From Pseudomonas sp. PSB18 (lineage in GTDB: Bacteria > Pseudomonadota > Gammaproteobacteria > Pseudomonadales > Pseudomonadaceae), in the NCBI RefSeq assembly GCF_014596565.1, contig NZ_NOIN01000003.1, positions 496,001 to 560,000 on the forward strand: a DNA stretch of 64,000 nt. Reading direction: 5' to 3'. Positions 10,104 through 20,853 of the stretch are shown piece by piece. Numbering within the stretch: position 1 is the stretch's first letter; the number at the start of each line of letters is the position of its first letter. The position numbers were made by a program, and so were the translations under genes. The notes beneath the pieces were generated by a model. It did no database searches, had not been told where the DNA came from, and saw only the letters and a list, made by a program, of their open reading frames with translations.

Positions 10104-11561
10104 TCAGAGCAGCACAACGTCGTATTGTTCCTGGGAGTACATGGTTTCCACCTGGAAGCGAATCGTGCGCCCGATAAAGGCCTCCAGCTCCGCGACATTA
10201 CCCGACTCCTCATCGAGCAGGCGGTCCACCACTTTCTGGTTCGCCAACACTCTATAGCCAGTGGCCTGGTAGGCGCGCGCTTCCCGGAGAATTTCCCTGA
10301 AGATTTCGTAACACACGGTTTCCGGGGTCTTGAGCTTGCCCCGGCCCTGGCAGGCGCTGCATGGCTCACACAACACCTGCTCGAGGCTCTCGCGGGTGCG
10401 TTTGCGGGTCATCTGCACCAGGCCCAACTCGGTGATGCCGATGATGTTGGTCTTGGCGTGGTCGCGCTCGAGTTGTTTTTCCAGGGTCCTCAGTACCTGG
10501 CGCTGGTGCTCTTCGTCCTCCATGTCGATGAAGTCGATGATGATGATCCCGCCCAGGTTGCGCAGGCGCAGTTGGCGAGCGATGGCCGTGGCGGCTTCCA
10601 GATTGGTCTTGAAGATGGTTTCTTCAAGGTTGCGATGGCCGACGAACGCCCCGGTGTTGACGTCGATGGTGCTCATCGCCTCGGCTGGGTCGACCACCAG
10701 GTAGCCACCGGACTTGAGCGGCACCTTGCGCTCCAGAGCTTTCTGGATTTCGTCCTCGACACCGTACAGGTCGAAAATCGGTCGTTCGCCGGGATAATGC
10801 TCGAGCCGGTCAGCGATTTCCGGCATCAACTCGGCCACGAACTGGGTGGTCTTCTGGAAGGTTTCCCGGGAGTCGATGCGGATTTTCTCGATCTTGGGGC
10901 TGACCAGGTCCCGTAGCGTGCGCAGCGCCAGGCCCAGGTCTTCGTAAATCACGCTCGGTGTGGCAATGGTCTTGATCTGCGCGGCGATCTGGTCCCAGAG
11001 CCTGCGCAGGTAACGGATGTCCATGAGAATCTCATCGGCCCCGGCACCTTCGGCCGCGGTGCGCAGGATGAAGCCCCCGGCCTCCTTGATCCCTTCTTTC
11101 TCCACGCAATCGCTGACCACCTGCTTGAGCCGCTCGCGCTCGGCTTCGTCCTCGATCTTCAGGGAAATGCCGACGTGGGCGGTGCGTGGCATGTACACCA
11201 GGTAGCGCGACGGAATGGACAGTTGCGTGGTCAGGCGCGCGCCCTTGGAACCGATGGGGTCCTTGGTGACCTGCACCACCAGGCTCTGGCCTTCATGGAC
11301 CAGCGCGCCGATGCTCTCCACGGCAGGCCCCTCGCGCATGGAAATCTCCGACGCATGGATGAATGCCGCGCGGTCCAGGCCGATATCGACGAACGCCGCC
11401 TGCATGCCGGGCAACACCCGCACCACCTTGCCTTTGTAGATGTTGCCGACAATGCCACGCTTTTGCGTGCGCTCGACATGTACCTCTTGCAGCACACCGT
11501 TTTCAACCACCGCCACGCGCGATTCCATCGGCGTGATGTTGATCAGGATCTCTTCACTCAT
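10104..11561 (-). CDS. rng: Ribonuclease G
   Basis: RNase G is the RNase E paralogue that matures the 16S rRNA 5' end and degrades some mRNAs. The 485-residue protein begins with MSEEILINITPMESR. It has an S1 RNA-binding domain (about residues 35-130), the metal-binding catalytic segments STIDVNTGAFVG and IIIDFIDMEDEEHQ, and the Zn-link cysteines in CEPCSACQG. Unlike RNase E, it has no C-terminal scaffold. It lies between maf and yhdP on the minus strand, about 56 bases after maf. Confidence 0.95.
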   Translation of the reverse strand: MSEEILINITPMESRVAVVENGVLQEVHVERTQKRGIVGNIYKGKVVRVLPGMQAAFVDIGLDRAAFIHASEISMREGPAVESIGALVHEGQSLVVQVTKDPIGSKGARLTTQLSIPSRYLVYMPRTAHVGISLKIEDEAERERLKQVVSDCVEKEGIKEAGGFILRTAAEGAGADEILMDIRYLRRLWDQIAAQIKTIATPSVIYEDLGLALRTLRDLVSPKIEKIRIDSRETFQKTTQFVAELMPEIADRLEHYPGERPIFDLYGVEDEIQKALERKVPLKSGGYLVVDPAEAMSTIDVNTGAFVGHRNLEETIFKTNLEAATAIARQLRLRNLGGIIIIDFIDMEDEEHQRQVLRTLEKQLERDHAKTNIIGITELGLVQMTRKRTRESLEQVLCEPCSACQGRGKLKTPETVCYEIFREILREARAYQATGYRVLANQKVVDRLLDEESGNVAELEAFIGRTIRFQVETMYSQEQYDVVLL

Positions 11562-11617
11562 GGCAGGGTCTCGTTCAGGCATTTTCACGATAATGGCTGC
11601 ATCTGGTCAGACGGCGC

Positions 11618-12214
11618 TCAACGCACGTTCAAGGTTTGCCAACAGGGTATGCCGAAATGGCCCAACAGTTGCGCGGTTTCGCACAGCGGCAAGCCAACCA
11701 CCGCAGAATAGCTGCCCTCGAGCCCGGCGACGAAGACCGCCCCCAACCCCTGGATGCCATAGCCACCGGCCTTGTCCCGGGGTTCACCGCTGGCCCAGTA
11801 GTCCGCCGCTTCCTCCTCGGTAATAGGGCGGAAACGCACCCGACTGCGAACCACCCGGGATTCGCAGCGCTGGCCGTCCAGTACGGCAATGGCGGTCAGC
11901 ACCTCATGGTCGCGACCGGACAGGCCCAGCAGCATCGAGCGCGCCTCGTCCTGGTCCAGCGGCTTGCCGAGAATCTGCCCGTCGAGCACCACCGCCGTGT
12001 CGGCGCCCAACACGCAACCACCGTCGTCGATCGGCAAGGCCCGCCGCCCGGCCTCGGCCTTGCCGCGCGCCAGGCGCTCGACATAGGCCGACGGGGTTTC
12101 GTGATCCAGAGGCGTTTCGTCAATGTCCGCACTGATGGAGGTAAAGGACACGCCGATCTGCGTGAGCAGTTCACGCCGACGCGGCGAGCCTGAGGCGAGG
12201 TAAAGCGGTTTCAT
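11618..12214 (-). CDS. Maf/YhdE-type nucleoside triphosphate pyrophosphatase
   Basis: Maf proteins hydrolyse non-canonical or excess nucleoside triphosphates. The copy next to rng belongs to the YhdE branch, which acts on dTTP and UTP. The 198-residue protein shows [12 protein letters not shown] near the N-terminus, the DETP segment and [11 protein letters not shown]. Another ATG two codons upstream is also possible. It is followed by rng and preceded, after a REP pair, by mreD, which is the conserved mreBCD-maf-rng order. Confidence 0.92.
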   Translation of the reverse strand: MKPLYLASGSPRRRELLTQIGVSFTSISADIDETPLDHETPSAYVERLARGKAEAGRRALPIDDGGCVLGADTAVVLDGQILGKPLDQDEARSMLLGLSGRDHEVLTAIAVLDGQRCESRVVRSRVRFRPITEEEAADYWASGEPRDKAGGYGIQGLGAVFVAGLEGSYSAVVGLPLCETAQLLGHFGIPCWQTLNVR

Positions 12215-12267
12215 CAACATTTCCCTCTTTTAAAACGCAGGCAAGACAACCGTGGTCAGGGAGTTTT

Positions 12268-12361
12268 TGTGGCGAGGGAGCTTGCTCCCGCTGGGGCACG
12301 AAGTGGCCCTGAATCTTGCGACTGCTGCGCAGTCGAGCGGGAGCAAGCTCCCTCCCCACAG
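12268..12361. repeat. REP pair (GTGGCGAGGGAGCTTGCTCCC type)
   Basis: Inverted copies of a GGCGAGGGAGCTTGCTCCC-type palindrome surround a small GACTGCTGCGCAGTC hairpin. It lies between mreD and maf within a run of co-directional genes. Confidence 0.75.
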
Positions 12362-12391
12362 TGACTACAGCCTGATATCAGCCCGAGCGAA

Positions 12392-12880
12392 TCAGTTGAT
12401 CTTGAAACGCAGGCGCAGGCCGCGCAAACCGAAGCTGACCCAAGGCCAGAGCAAGGCACTGACCAAGGCCGGCAGCACCAGTGCCAGGGTCGGCTGGCGA
12501 TTGCCGGTCAGCGCGCTGAGCCACAGCTGTACCAATTGCGCCAGGCCGAAGATCACCAGGATCACCAGGCACTGTTGCCACATCGGGAACATCCGCAAGC
12601 GCTGCTGCAGCGACAGCACCAGGAAGGTAATCAAGGTCAGGATCAGCGCGTTCTGCCCCAGCAGCGTCCCATAGAGCACGTCTTCGGCCAGCCCCAGGCA
12701 CCAGGCGGTGACCATGCCGACCTTGTGTGGCAGCGCCAGCGCCCAGAAGGCCAGCAACAAGGCCAGCCACAACGGGCGAAGGATTTCCATGAATTGCGGC
12801 AGCGGCGAAACGCTGAGCAACAGGCCGAGGGCGAAGGTCAACCAGACTATCCAGCCGTTACCGGAGTGGGTACTGCTCAT
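12392..12880 (-). CDS. mreD: Rod shape-determining protein MreD
   Basis: MreD is the integral-membrane member of the elongasome. It works with MreC, RodA and PBP2 to organise lateral peptidoglycan synthesis. The 162-residue protein consists largely of hydrophobic helices (about five membrane segments) with a short charged C-terminus. Its start overlaps the mreC stop by four bases, so the two are translationally coupled. A REP pair separates it from maf. Confidence 0.94.
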   Translation of the reverse strand: MSSTHSGNGWIVWLTFALGLLLSVSPLPQFMEILRPLWLALLLAFWALALPHKVGMVTAWCLGLAEDVLYGTLLGQNALILTLITFLVLSLQQRLRMFPMWQQCLVILVIFGLAQLVQLWLSALTGNRQPTLALVLPALVSALLWPWVSFGLRGLRLRFKIN

Positions 12881-14013
12881 TCTTCTCGTGCTCCCCTGGT
12901 GGCGGGCGTGGCGACGGGCGCTCTGACGGCGGGTCGCGCCGGTTGGGCCGGTTGGGCCGCTGGTGCATGAGTGGTCGGTGCACGAGCGGCGGGCTTGGCC
13001 GGTGTCGCGACGGGCGTTGCAGGCGCAGCCGACCTGGCAGGCGTAGCGGTGGGCGCAGCAGCCGGCGTGGTTGCCGGGGCAGGCGTAGCCGGCGTGGACA
13101 CGGATGGGGTCGGCGTTGCAGCGGGTACGGATGCGCCAGTGCCGGGGGCGGTTGCCTCGCCTCCCTGCCGGTCCTGGGCTTCCTGGGCCACGGCGGCGTC
13201 GTTGGCGCGCTCTTCAGGCGTGCGGTTGTCGCTGAACACCAGCAGCAGGTAACGGCTGCGGTTCAATGCGGCGGTCGGCACCGCACGGACAATGGCGAAT
13301 GGCTGGCCGGAGTCATGGATCACTTCCTTGACCGTCGCCACCGGATAGCCGGCCGGGAAGCGCTGGCCGAGGCCGGAGCTGACCAGGAGGTCGCCTTCCT
13401 TGATATCGGCAGTGTCGGCCACATGCCGCAGTTCCAGGCGTTCCGGGTTGCCGGTGCCGCTGGCAATCGCCCGCAAGCCGTTGCGGTTCACCTGCACGGG
13501 GATGCTGTGGGTGGTATCGGTCAACAGCAGCACGCGAGACGTGTAGGGCATCAACTCCACCACCTGGCCCATCAGGCCGCGGGCGTCGAGCACCGGTTGG
13601 CCGAGGACCACACCGTCGCGCTCACCCTTGTTGATGACGATCCGGTGGGTAAACGGGTTGGGGTCCATGCCGATCAACTCGGCCACTTCGACCTTTTCGT
13701 TGACCAGCGCAGAGGAATTGAGCAACTCGCGCAACCGCACGTTCTGCTCGGTGAGGGCCGCCAGCTTCTGCAGGCGCCCCTGCAACAGCAGGTTCTCGGT
13801 CTTGAGTTTTTCGTTTTCGGCGACCAGCTCGGTCCGGCTGCCAAACTGGCTGGCCACACCTTGCCACAGCCGTTGCGGCAGGTCGGTGATCCAATAGGAT
13901 TCCATCAGGACCAGCGACATCTGGCTGCGCACTGGCTTGAGCAGTGTGAAGCGGGCATCGACCACCATCAGCGCGACCGATAGCACGGCCAGCACCAGCA
14001 GGCGCACGCCCAA
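12877..14013 (-). CDS. mreC: Rod shape-determining protein MreC with long Ala/Pro/Thr-rich tail
   Basis: MreC is the periplasmic scaffold of the elongasome and activates PBP2. The protein has one N-terminal membrane helix, a coiled coil (about residues 60-100) and the beta-domain that runs to about residue 260. Residues 284-378 form a low-complexity Ala/Pro/Thr tail not needed for the fold. The start is uncertain. TTG at 14013, with AAGGG seven bases upstream, is a conventional choice. However, the frame continues upstream through residues reading IKPLFAKGPS, which I recall as the usual MreC N-terminus. The only start-like codon there is ATT at 14041-14043, behind a GGAGG. It lies downstream of mreB and overlaps mreD by four bases. 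Confidence 0.93.
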   Translation of the reverse strand: MGVRLLVLAVLSVALMVVDARFTLLKPVRSQMSLVLMESYWITDLPQRLWQGVASQFGSRTELVAENEKLKTENLLLQGRLQKLAALTEQNVRLRELLNSSALVNEKVEVAELIGMDPNPFTHRIVINKGERDGVVLGQPVLDARGLMGQVVELMPYTSRVLLLTDTTHSIPVQVNRNGLRAIASGTGNPERLELRHVADTADIKEGDLLVSSGLGQRFPAGYPVATVKEVIHDSGQPFAIVRAVPTAALNRSRYLLLVFSDNRTPEERANDAAVAQEAQDRQGGEATAPGTGASVPAATPTPSVSTPATPAPATTPAAAPTATPARSAAPATPVATPAKPAARAPTTHAPAAQPAQPARPAVRAPVATPATRGAREE

Positions 14014-14127
14014 CGAGGGGCCCTTGGCAAAAAGCGGTTTAATAAGCCGCTCCTCCCAGGCAAATGTTCTCTTTATTCATACGGCATCAAACCGGCCTGG
14101 ATACGAATGACAGAAGATAAACGCCAA

Positions 14128-14153
14128 CGGGCAGCACTGCAAAGTGCTGCCCG
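14128..14153 (-). terminator. Hairpin between mreB and mreC
   Basis: An 11-bp perfect stem (CGGGCAGCACT and its complement) with a four-base loop lies 29 bases downstream of the mreB stop. The following bases are only weakly T-rich, so it may be a partial terminator or processing site that lets mreB be made in excess of mreCD. Confidence 0.55.
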
Positions 14154-14181
14154 GAAGCGAACAACAGGGACCCGGCGAGAC

Positions 14182-15456
<1,275 letters not shown>

Positions 15457-15744
15457 ATGGCGCTTGAACGCTCCGACGTGGAAAAAATCGCTCATCTGGC
15501 CTGCCTGGGCCTCAATGAAGCCGATCTTCCACACATCACTTCTGCCCTGAACAGCATTCTGGGGCTGGTCGACGAGATGCAGGCGGTCAATACCGACGGT
15601 ATCGAACCACTGGCCCACCCACTGGAAGCCAGCCAGCGCCTGCGCGCCGACGTCGTGACCGAAGCCGATAACCGCGAGGCCTACCAGTCCATCGCGCCAG
15701 CGGTCGAAAACGGCCTGTACCTGGTTCCGAAAGTCATCGACTAA
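15457..15744 (+). CDS. gatC: Asp-tRNA(Asn)/Glu-tRNA(Gln) amidotransferase subunit GatC
   Basis: GatC is the small stabilising subunit of GatCAB, which converts mischarged Glu-tRNA(Gln) and Asp-tRNA(Asn) to the amidated forms. The 95-residue protein begins [19 protein letters not shown] and ends in the conserved [16 protein letters not shown]. An AGAATCCC stretch lies before the ATG, with GGAG slightly further upstream. It is the first gene of gatCAB and diverges from mreB. Confidence 0.96.
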   Translation: MALERSDVEKIAHLACLGLNEADLPHITSALNSILGLVDEMQAVNTDGIEPLAHPLEASQRLRADVVTEADNREAYQSIAPAVENGLYLVPKVID

Positions 15745-15760
15745 AGGGAAAGAGCCTCTC

Positions 15761-17212
15761 ATGCATCACATGACACTGGCCGAGATCGCCCGCGGACTCG
15801 CCGACAAAAAGTTTTCCTCCGAAGAGCTGACCAAGGCCCTGCTGACGCGCATCGCCCAGTTCGACCCGCAGCTCAACAGTTTTATCAGCGTGACCGAAGA
15901 CCTGGCCCTTAGCCAGGCCAAGGCGGCCGACGCCCGCCGTGCCAACGGTGAAGCCGGCGCCCTGCTCGGCGCGCCGATTGCCCACAAGGACCTGTTCTGC
16001 ACCCAGGGCGTGCGCACCAGCTGCGGCTCGAAGATGCTCGACAACTTCAAGGCGCCTTACGACGCCACCGTGGTCGCCAAGCTGGCCGCCGCCGGCGCCG
16101 TGACCCTGGGCAAGACCAACATGGACGAATTCGCCATGGGTTCGGCCAACGAGTCGAGCCACTACGGCGCCGTGAAAAACCCCTGGAACCTGGAACACGT
16201 GCCGGGCGGTTCGTCCGGCGGCTCCGCCGCTGCCGTGGCCGCGCGCCTGTTGCCGGCCGCTACCGCCACCGACACCGGCGGCTCGATTCGCCAGCCCGCG
16301 GCGTTCACCAACCTCACCGGCCTCAAGCCCACCTACGGTCGTGTGTCGCGCTGGGGCATGATTGCCTACGCCTCCAGCCTCGACCAGGGCGGCCCCTTGG
16401 CGCGCACCGCCGAAGACTGCGCGCTGCTGCTGCAAGGCATGGCCGGCTTCGACCCGAACGACTCCACCAGCATCGATGAACCGGTGCCGGACTACAGCGC
16501 CAGCCTCAACGGCTCGCTGCAAGGCCTGCGCATCGGCGTGCCGAAGGAGTACTTCGGTGCCGGCCTCGACCCACGCATCGCCGACCTGATCCACAACAGC
16601 GTCAAGGAACTGGAAAAGCTCGGCGCCGTGGTCAAGGAAATCAGCCTGCCAAACATGCAGCACGCCATCCCCGCGTACTACGTGATCGCCCCGGCGGAAG
16701 CCTCCTCGAACCTGTCGCGCTTCGATGGCGTGCGCTTCGGCTATCGCTGCGAAAACCCGGAAAACCTGATCGACCTGTACAAGCGCTCCCGTGGCGAAGG
16801 CTTCGGCGCCGAAGTGCAACGGCGGATCATGGTCGGGACCTACGCGTTGTCCGCGGGCTACTACGACGCCTACTACCTCAAGGCGCAGAAAATCCGTCGC
16901 CTGGTGAAGAACGACTTCATGGCCGCCTTCAACGAGGTCGACATCATCCTCGGCCCGACCACGCCGAACCCGGCCTGGAAACTCGGCGCCAAGAACAGCG
17001 ACCCGGTCGCTGCCTACCTGGAAGACGTCTACACCATCACCGCCAACCTCGCCGGTTTGCCGGGCCTGTCCATGCCGGCCGGTTTCGTCGATGGCCTGCC
17101 GGTGGGCGTGCAGTTGCTCGCACCATATTTCCAGGAAGGCCGCCTGCTCAATGTGGCTCACCAGTATCAGTTGAACACTGACTGGCACACCCGCACCCCA
17201 ACCGGCTTCTGA
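15761..17212 (+). CDS. gatA: Asp-tRNA(Asn)/Glu-tRNA(Gln) amidotransferase subunit GatA
   Basis: GatA is the glutaminase subunit that supplies ammonia to GatB. The 483-residue amidase-signature protein has the Lys of PIAHKDLFC, the glycine/serine loop [13 protein letters not shown] and the nucleophile segment [12 protein letters not shown]. Together these give the Ser-cisSer-Lys triad. It lies 16 bases after gatC and ends ten bases before gatB, with a GAGGAGA ribosome-binding site for gatB in the gap. Confidence 0.97.
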   Translation: MHHMTLAEIARGLADKKFSSEELTKALLTRIAQFDPQLNSFISVTEDLALSQAKAADARRANGEAGALLGAPIAHKDLFCTQGVRTSCGSKMLDNFKAPYDATVVAKLAAAGAVTLGKTNMDEFAMGSANESSHYGAVKNPWNLEHVPGGSSGGSAAAVAARLLPAATATDTGGSIRQPAAFTNLTGLKPTYGRVSRWGMIAYASSLDQGGPLARTAEDCALLLQGMAGFDPNDSTSIDEPVPDYSASLNGSLQGLRIGVPKEYFGAGLDPRIADLIHNSVKELEKLGAVVKEISLPNMQHAIPAYYVIAPAEASSNLSRFDGVRFGYRCENPENLIDLYKRSRGEGFGAEVQRRIMVGTYALSAGYYDAYYLKAQKIRRLVKNDFMAAFNEVDIILGPTTPNPAWKLGAKNSDPVAAYLEDVYTITANLAGLPGLSMPAGFVDGLPVGVQLLAPYFQEGRLLNVAHQYQLNTDWHTRTPTGF

Positions 17213-17222
17213 GGAGAAACAC

Positions 17223-18668
17223 ATGCAATGGGAAGTCGTGATCGGGCTGGAGATTCATACCCAGCTCACCACCCGGTCGAAAATCTTTTCCGGCAGTTCC
17301 ACCACGTTCGGCTCCGAGCCCAACACCCAGGCCAGCCTGGTCGACCTGGGCATGCCCGGCGTGCTGCCGGTGCTCAATGCCGAGGCGGTGCGGATGGCGG
17401 TGATGTTCGGCCTGGCGATTGACGCCGAGATCGGCCAGCACAACGTGTTCGCCCGCAAGAACTACTTCTACCCGGACCTGCCCAAGGGCTACCAGATCAG
17501 CCAGATGGAGCTGCCAATCGTCGGCAAGGGCCACCTGGACATCGCCCTGGAAGACGGTACGGTCAAGCGTGTCGGCATCACCCGGGCGCACCTAGAAGAA
17601 GACGCCGGCAAGAGCCTGCACGAAGAGTTCAACGGCGCCACCGGCATCGACCTGAACCGTGCCGGCACGCCGCTGCTGGAAATCGTCTCCGAACCGGACA
17701 TGCGCAGCGCCAAGGAAGCCGTGGCCTACGTCAAGGCGATCCACGCACTAGTGCGCTACCTGGGCATCTGCGACGGCAACATGGCCGAAGGCTCATTGCG
17801 CTGCGACTGCAACGTATCCATCCGGCCCAAGGGCCAGGCGGAATTCGGCACGCGCTGCGAGATCAAGAACGTCAACTCGTTCCGCTTTATCGAGAAGGCG
17901 ATCAACAGCGAGATCCAGCGCCAGATCGAACTGATCGAGGACGGCGGCAAGGTCATCCAGCAGACCCGCCTCTACGACCCGAACAAGGACGAGACCCGTC
18001 CGATGCGCAGCAAGGAAGAAGCCAACGACTACCGTTACTTCCCCGACCCGGACCTGCTGCCGGTGGTCATCGAAGATTCGTTCCTCGATGACGTGCGCGC
18101 CACCCTGCCGGAGCTGCCACCGCAGAAACGCGAGCGCTTCCAGGCGCAGTTCGGGCTGTCGAGCTATGACGCCAACGTCCTGGCCACCAGCCGCGAACAA
18201 GCCGATTACTTTGAAAAAGTCGTCGGCATCGGCGGCGACGCCAAGCTGGCGGCCAACTGGGTGATGGTCGAACTGGGCAGCCTGCTGAACAAGCAGGGGC
18301 TGGAAATCGACGAGTCGCCGGTGTCGGCCGAGCAACTGGGCGGCATGCTGCTGCGGATCAAGGACAACACCATCTCCGGCAAGATCGCCAAGATGGTCTT
18401 CGAAGCCATGGCCAATGGCGAAGGCAGCGCCGACGAGATCATCGAGAAGCGCGGCTTGAAGCAAGTCACCGACACCGGCGCCATTTCCGCCGTACTCGAT
18501 GAAATGCTCGCGGCCAACGCCGAGCAGGTCGAACAGTACCGTGCGGCGGACGAAGCCAAGCGCGGCAAGATGTTCGGCTTCTTCGTCGGCCAGGCCATGA
18601 AAGCCTCCAAGGGCAAGGCCAACCCGCAACAGGTCAACGAACTGCTGAAAAGCAAGCTCGAGGGCTGA
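17223..18668 (+). CDS. gatB: Asp-tRNA(Asn)/Glu-tRNA(Gln) amidotransferase subunit GatB
   Basis: GatB binds the mischarged tRNA, activates the side-chain carboxylate with ATP and transfers ammonia from GatA. The 481-residue protein starts [15 protein letters not shown], which is the family hallmark. It contains the [13 protein letters not shown] segment with its metal-binding cysteines and ends with the YqeY-like helical tail that contacts tRNA. It is the last gene of gatCAB and is followed by a REP pair. Confidence 0.97.
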   Translation: MQWEVVIGLEIHTQLTTRSKIFSGSSTTFGSEPNTQASLVDLGMPGVLPVLNAEAVRMAVMFGLAIDAEIGQHNVFARKNYFYPDLPKGYQISQMELPIVGKGHLDIALEDGTVKRVGITRAHLEEDAGKSLHEEFNGATGIDLNRAGTPLLEIVSEPDMRSAKEAVAYVKAIHALVRYLGICDGNMAEGSLRCDCNVSIRPKGQAEFGTRCEIKNVNSFRFIEKAINSEIQRQIELIEDGGKVIQQTRLYDPNKDETRPMRSKEEANDYRYFPDPDLLPVVIEDSFLDDVRATLPELPPQKRERFQAQFGLSSYDANVLATSREQADYFEKVVGIGGDAKLAANWVMVELGSLLNKQGLEIDESPVSAEQLGGMLLRIKDNTISGKIAKMVFEAMANGEGSADEIIEKRGLKQVTDTGAISAVLDEMLAANAEQVEQYRAADEAKRGKMFGFFVGQAMKASKGKANPQQVNELLKSKLEG

Positions 18669-18723
18669 CGGCCATGGGGCCAGTCTTTCAATCTGGCTCC
18701 ATTCTCCCCTGGGGGAGCGAATC

Positions 18724-18811
18724 TGTGGGAGCAAAGCTTGCTCGCGATGAAAGCACCTCGATCCGTCAGAAGATTGCGTTATCTTTCATCGCGAGCAAGC
18801 TTTGCTCCCAC
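18724..18811. repeat. REP pair (GTGGGAGC type, inverted)
   Basis: TGTGGGAGCAAAGCTTGCTC and its inverted copy are separated by about 40 bases. It lies between gatB and the rlpA-like gene and probably marks the 3' end of the gatCAB transcript. Confidence 0.75.
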
Positions 18812-18847
18812 TGGCTCGCGCCCACATTTGTCTCGGACAATCCTTCT

Positions 18848-19225
18848 ATGAAGCGTCTCCTCGGCGCCTGCGCCCTGCTGTCCCTGTTGGCCGGTTGCGC
18901 CAGCCAGAGCGGGACGGTCGATCCACACGGCTACGACCAGACAGGCATGGCCTCCTATTACGGCGCCCGGCACCACGGCAAGCGCACCGCCAGCGGCGAG
19001 CGCTTCGACCAGCACAGCCTGACTGCCGCCCATCGCCAGTTGCCGTTCGGCACGCGGGTGAAAATCACCAATCTGGGCAACAATGACAGTGTCGTGGTCC
19101 GTATCAACGACCGCGGCCCGTATACCCGAGGCCGTCTGATCGACGTGTCCCGTGAAGCCGCCGAGCAATTGGGCATGTTGCGCACCGGCACCGCGCGGGT
19201 CCGCGTACAAGCCCTCGACGATTGA
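18848..19225 (+). CDS. Septal ring lytic transglycosylase RlpA-family lipoprotein
   Basis: RlpA-like proteins carry a double-psi beta-barrel that cleaves denuded glycan strands at division sites. This one is short, at 125 residues. A lipoprotein signal (LLSLLAGC, lipid-modified Cys about residue 18) is followed by the DPBB core with TGMASYYGARHHGKRTASGE and VVRINDRGPYTRGRLIDVS. The conserved catalytic-type Asp sits in NDRGP. There is no SPOR domain, so it is the short paralogue and not full-length RlpA. The chosen ATG gives a proper signal peptide; the longer frame upstream runs through the REP pair. Confidence 0.88.
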   Translation: MKRLLGACALLSLLAGCASQSGTVDPHGYDQTGMASYYGARHHGKRTASGERFDQHSLTAAHRQLPFGTRVKITNLGNNDSVVVRINDRGPYTRGRLIDVSREAAEQLGMLRTGTARVRVQALDD

Positions 19226-19241
19226 TAGACGGAGCCCGGCC

Positions 19242-20336
19242 ATTTCCCTACTCGCCGATTTACCGCTGTTCAGCCTGATCGAACTGTTCGGTGGCCTGCT
19301 GTTGCTGATCGCCGGCGCCGAGCTGCTGGTGCGGGCCGCTGTCGGCCTGGCGGCGCGCTTGCAAGTACGCCCCCTGATCATCGGCCTGAGCGTCGTCGCC
19401 TTCGGCAGCAGCGCGCCACAGATGGCCGTCAGCCTGCAAGCGACCCTGACGCAGAACGCCGACATCGCCGTGGGCAGCGTGATCGGCAGCGGCATCTTCA
19501 ACATCCTCGTGACCCTCGGCCTGTCGGCGCTGATCATTCCATTGCGGGTCTCGCGCCAACTGGTGCGCCTGGACATCCCCTTGATGATCGGCGCCAGCCT
19601 GTTGGTGTTCGTGCTGGCCTGGAACGAAGAGCTGACACGGTTGGACGGCGTGCTGCTGCTGATCGCCCTGGCGGTGTACCTGGGCTTGTTGCTGCGTCAG
19701 TCACGGCACTCCGGGCGCCCCCACGCCGTAGCGGTCAAAGTGACACCGGCGTCCTGGCTCAAGAGCCTGTCGATGATTGCAGCGGGCCTGGCGATGCTGA
19801 TTTTCGCCGGGCATCTGCTGCTGGGCGCGGCAGTGGAAGTCGCCACCGACCTGGGCCTTTCGGAACGCATCATCGGCCTGACCATCGTCGCGGTCAGCAC
19901 CTCATTGCCGGAGCTTGCCACCTCACTGATCGCCGCTTTGCGGGGTCAGCGCGACATCGCGGTGGGTAACGTGATCGGCAGCAACCTGTTCAACTTGTTG
20001 GGGGTCCTCGGGGTAACCGCCCTCATCGCGCCGACGCCGCTTTCGGTTTCGCCGAACGCGCTGGACTTCGACCTGCCGGTGATGCTCGGCGTGGCGGTGC
20101 TGTGCCTGCCGGTGTTCTATTCCGGCTATCGGGTCACCCGCGCCGAAGGCTTATTGCTCCTGGGCCTGTACCTGGCCTATGGGCTCCACGTGATGTCGTT
20201 CACCACCGGCATGCCCCTGGCTGGCCAACTGGAACGGCTGATGCTGTTCTACGTGCTGCCGGTCCTGCTTGCATTCTTGTTGTTCACCTCCGTGCGCGCC
20301 TGGCGCCGCCAACACCACAAGAGGGATTTGCCATGA
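19242..20336 (+). CDS. Calcium/sodium antiporter (CaCA, YrbG-like)
   Basis: This is a membrane exchanger of the CaCA family, probably moving Ca2+ against Na+ or H+. The 364-residue frame has about ten membrane helices and both alpha-repeats: VVAFGSSAPQMAVS in the first half and VAVSTSLPELATS in the second. There is no ATG, GTG or TTG between the rlpA-like stop and the first helix. The best-placed candidate is ATT at 19242, with GGAG seven bases upstream. The next normal start would cut into the first helix, and the nearest upstream one is a TTG at 19152 inside the previous gene. The stop overlaps the next gene's ATG. Confidence 0.85.
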   Translation: MSLLADLPLFSLIELFGGLLLLIAGAELLVRAAVGLAARLQVRPLIIGLSVVAFGSSAPQMAVSLQATLTQNADIAVGSVIGSGIFNILVTLGLSALIIPLRVSRQLVRLDIPLMIGASLLVFVLAWNEELTRLDGVLLLIALAVYLGLLLRQSRHSGRPHAVAVKVTPASWLKSLSMIAAGLAMLIFAGHLLLGAAVEVATDLGLSERIIGLTIVAVSTSLPELATSLIAALRGQRDIAVGNVIGSNLFNLLGVLGVTALIAPTPLSVSPNALDFDLPVMLGVAVLCLPVFYSGYRVTRAEGLLLLGLYLAYGLHVMSFTTGMPLAGQLERLMLFYVLPVLLAFLLFTSVRAWRRQHHKRDLP

Positions 20337-20713
20337 CCGACACTCCAAAGACCGGACTGGACATGCGTCGCCAGGTGATGGGCGACGCGTTCGTCGACCG
20401 CGCCCTGGGCAACGCCACCGAATTCACCCAGCCCCTGCAGGACTTCGTCAATGAACATGCCTGGGGCAGCGTCTGGAGCCGCGAAGGTTTGCCATTGAAA
20501 ACCCGTAGCCTGATCACCCTTGCCGCCCTCACCGCCCTCAAATGCCCGCAGGAACTCAAAGGCCATGTGCGTGGCGCGCTGAACAACGGCTGCACGGTGG
20601 AGGAGATTCGCGAAGCGTTGCTGCATTGCGCAGTGTATGCCGGGGTGCCGGCGGCAATCGATGCGTTTCGGGCAGCGCAGGAAGTGATCGAGGCGTATCA
20701 GAAGCCGGAGTAA
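20333..20713 (+). CDS. Carboxymuconolactone decarboxylase family protein
   Basis: The CMD/AhpD-like fold occurs in 4-carboxymuconolactone decarboxylase (PcaC) and in peroxidase-related proteins. The 126-residue protein has SLITLAALTALKCPQELKGH and EEIREALLHCAVYAGVPAA. It resembles PcaC in length and sequence but sits next to an antiporter instead of protocatechuate genes, so its substrate is open. The ATG overlaps the upstream stop codon (ATGA), so the two genes are coupled. Confidence 0.85.
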   Translation: MTDTPKTGLDMRRQVMGDAFVDRALGNATEFTQPLQDFVNEHAWGSVWSREGLPLKTRSLITLAALTALKCPQELKGHVRGALNNGCTVEEIREALLHCAVYAGVPAAIDAFRAAQEVIEAYQKPE

Positions 20714-20744
20714 AGCACGGGACTGGGGCTGTATGGACTGGCGC

Positions 20745-20829
20745 CATCGCGAGCAGGCTCGCTCCCACAGTGGATCGGGTTTGTTCAGAAGGAATACGGT
20801 CGAATGTGGGAGCGAGCCTGCTCGCGATT
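20745..20829. repeat. REP pair (GAGCGAGCCTGCTCGCGAT type)
   Basis: ATCGCGAGCAGGCTCGCTCC and its inverted copy are about 40 bases apart. It lies between two converging genes. Confidence 0.75.
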
Positions 20830-20853
20830 GGACCTCAAGCGCGCCTCAAAAAC

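Noticed and set aside
15734..17224. 496-codon minus-strand frame opposite gatA
   Set aside because: Antisense shadow of gatA; composition is Gly/Ala/Val/His-rich as expected from reverse reading of GC-rich codons.
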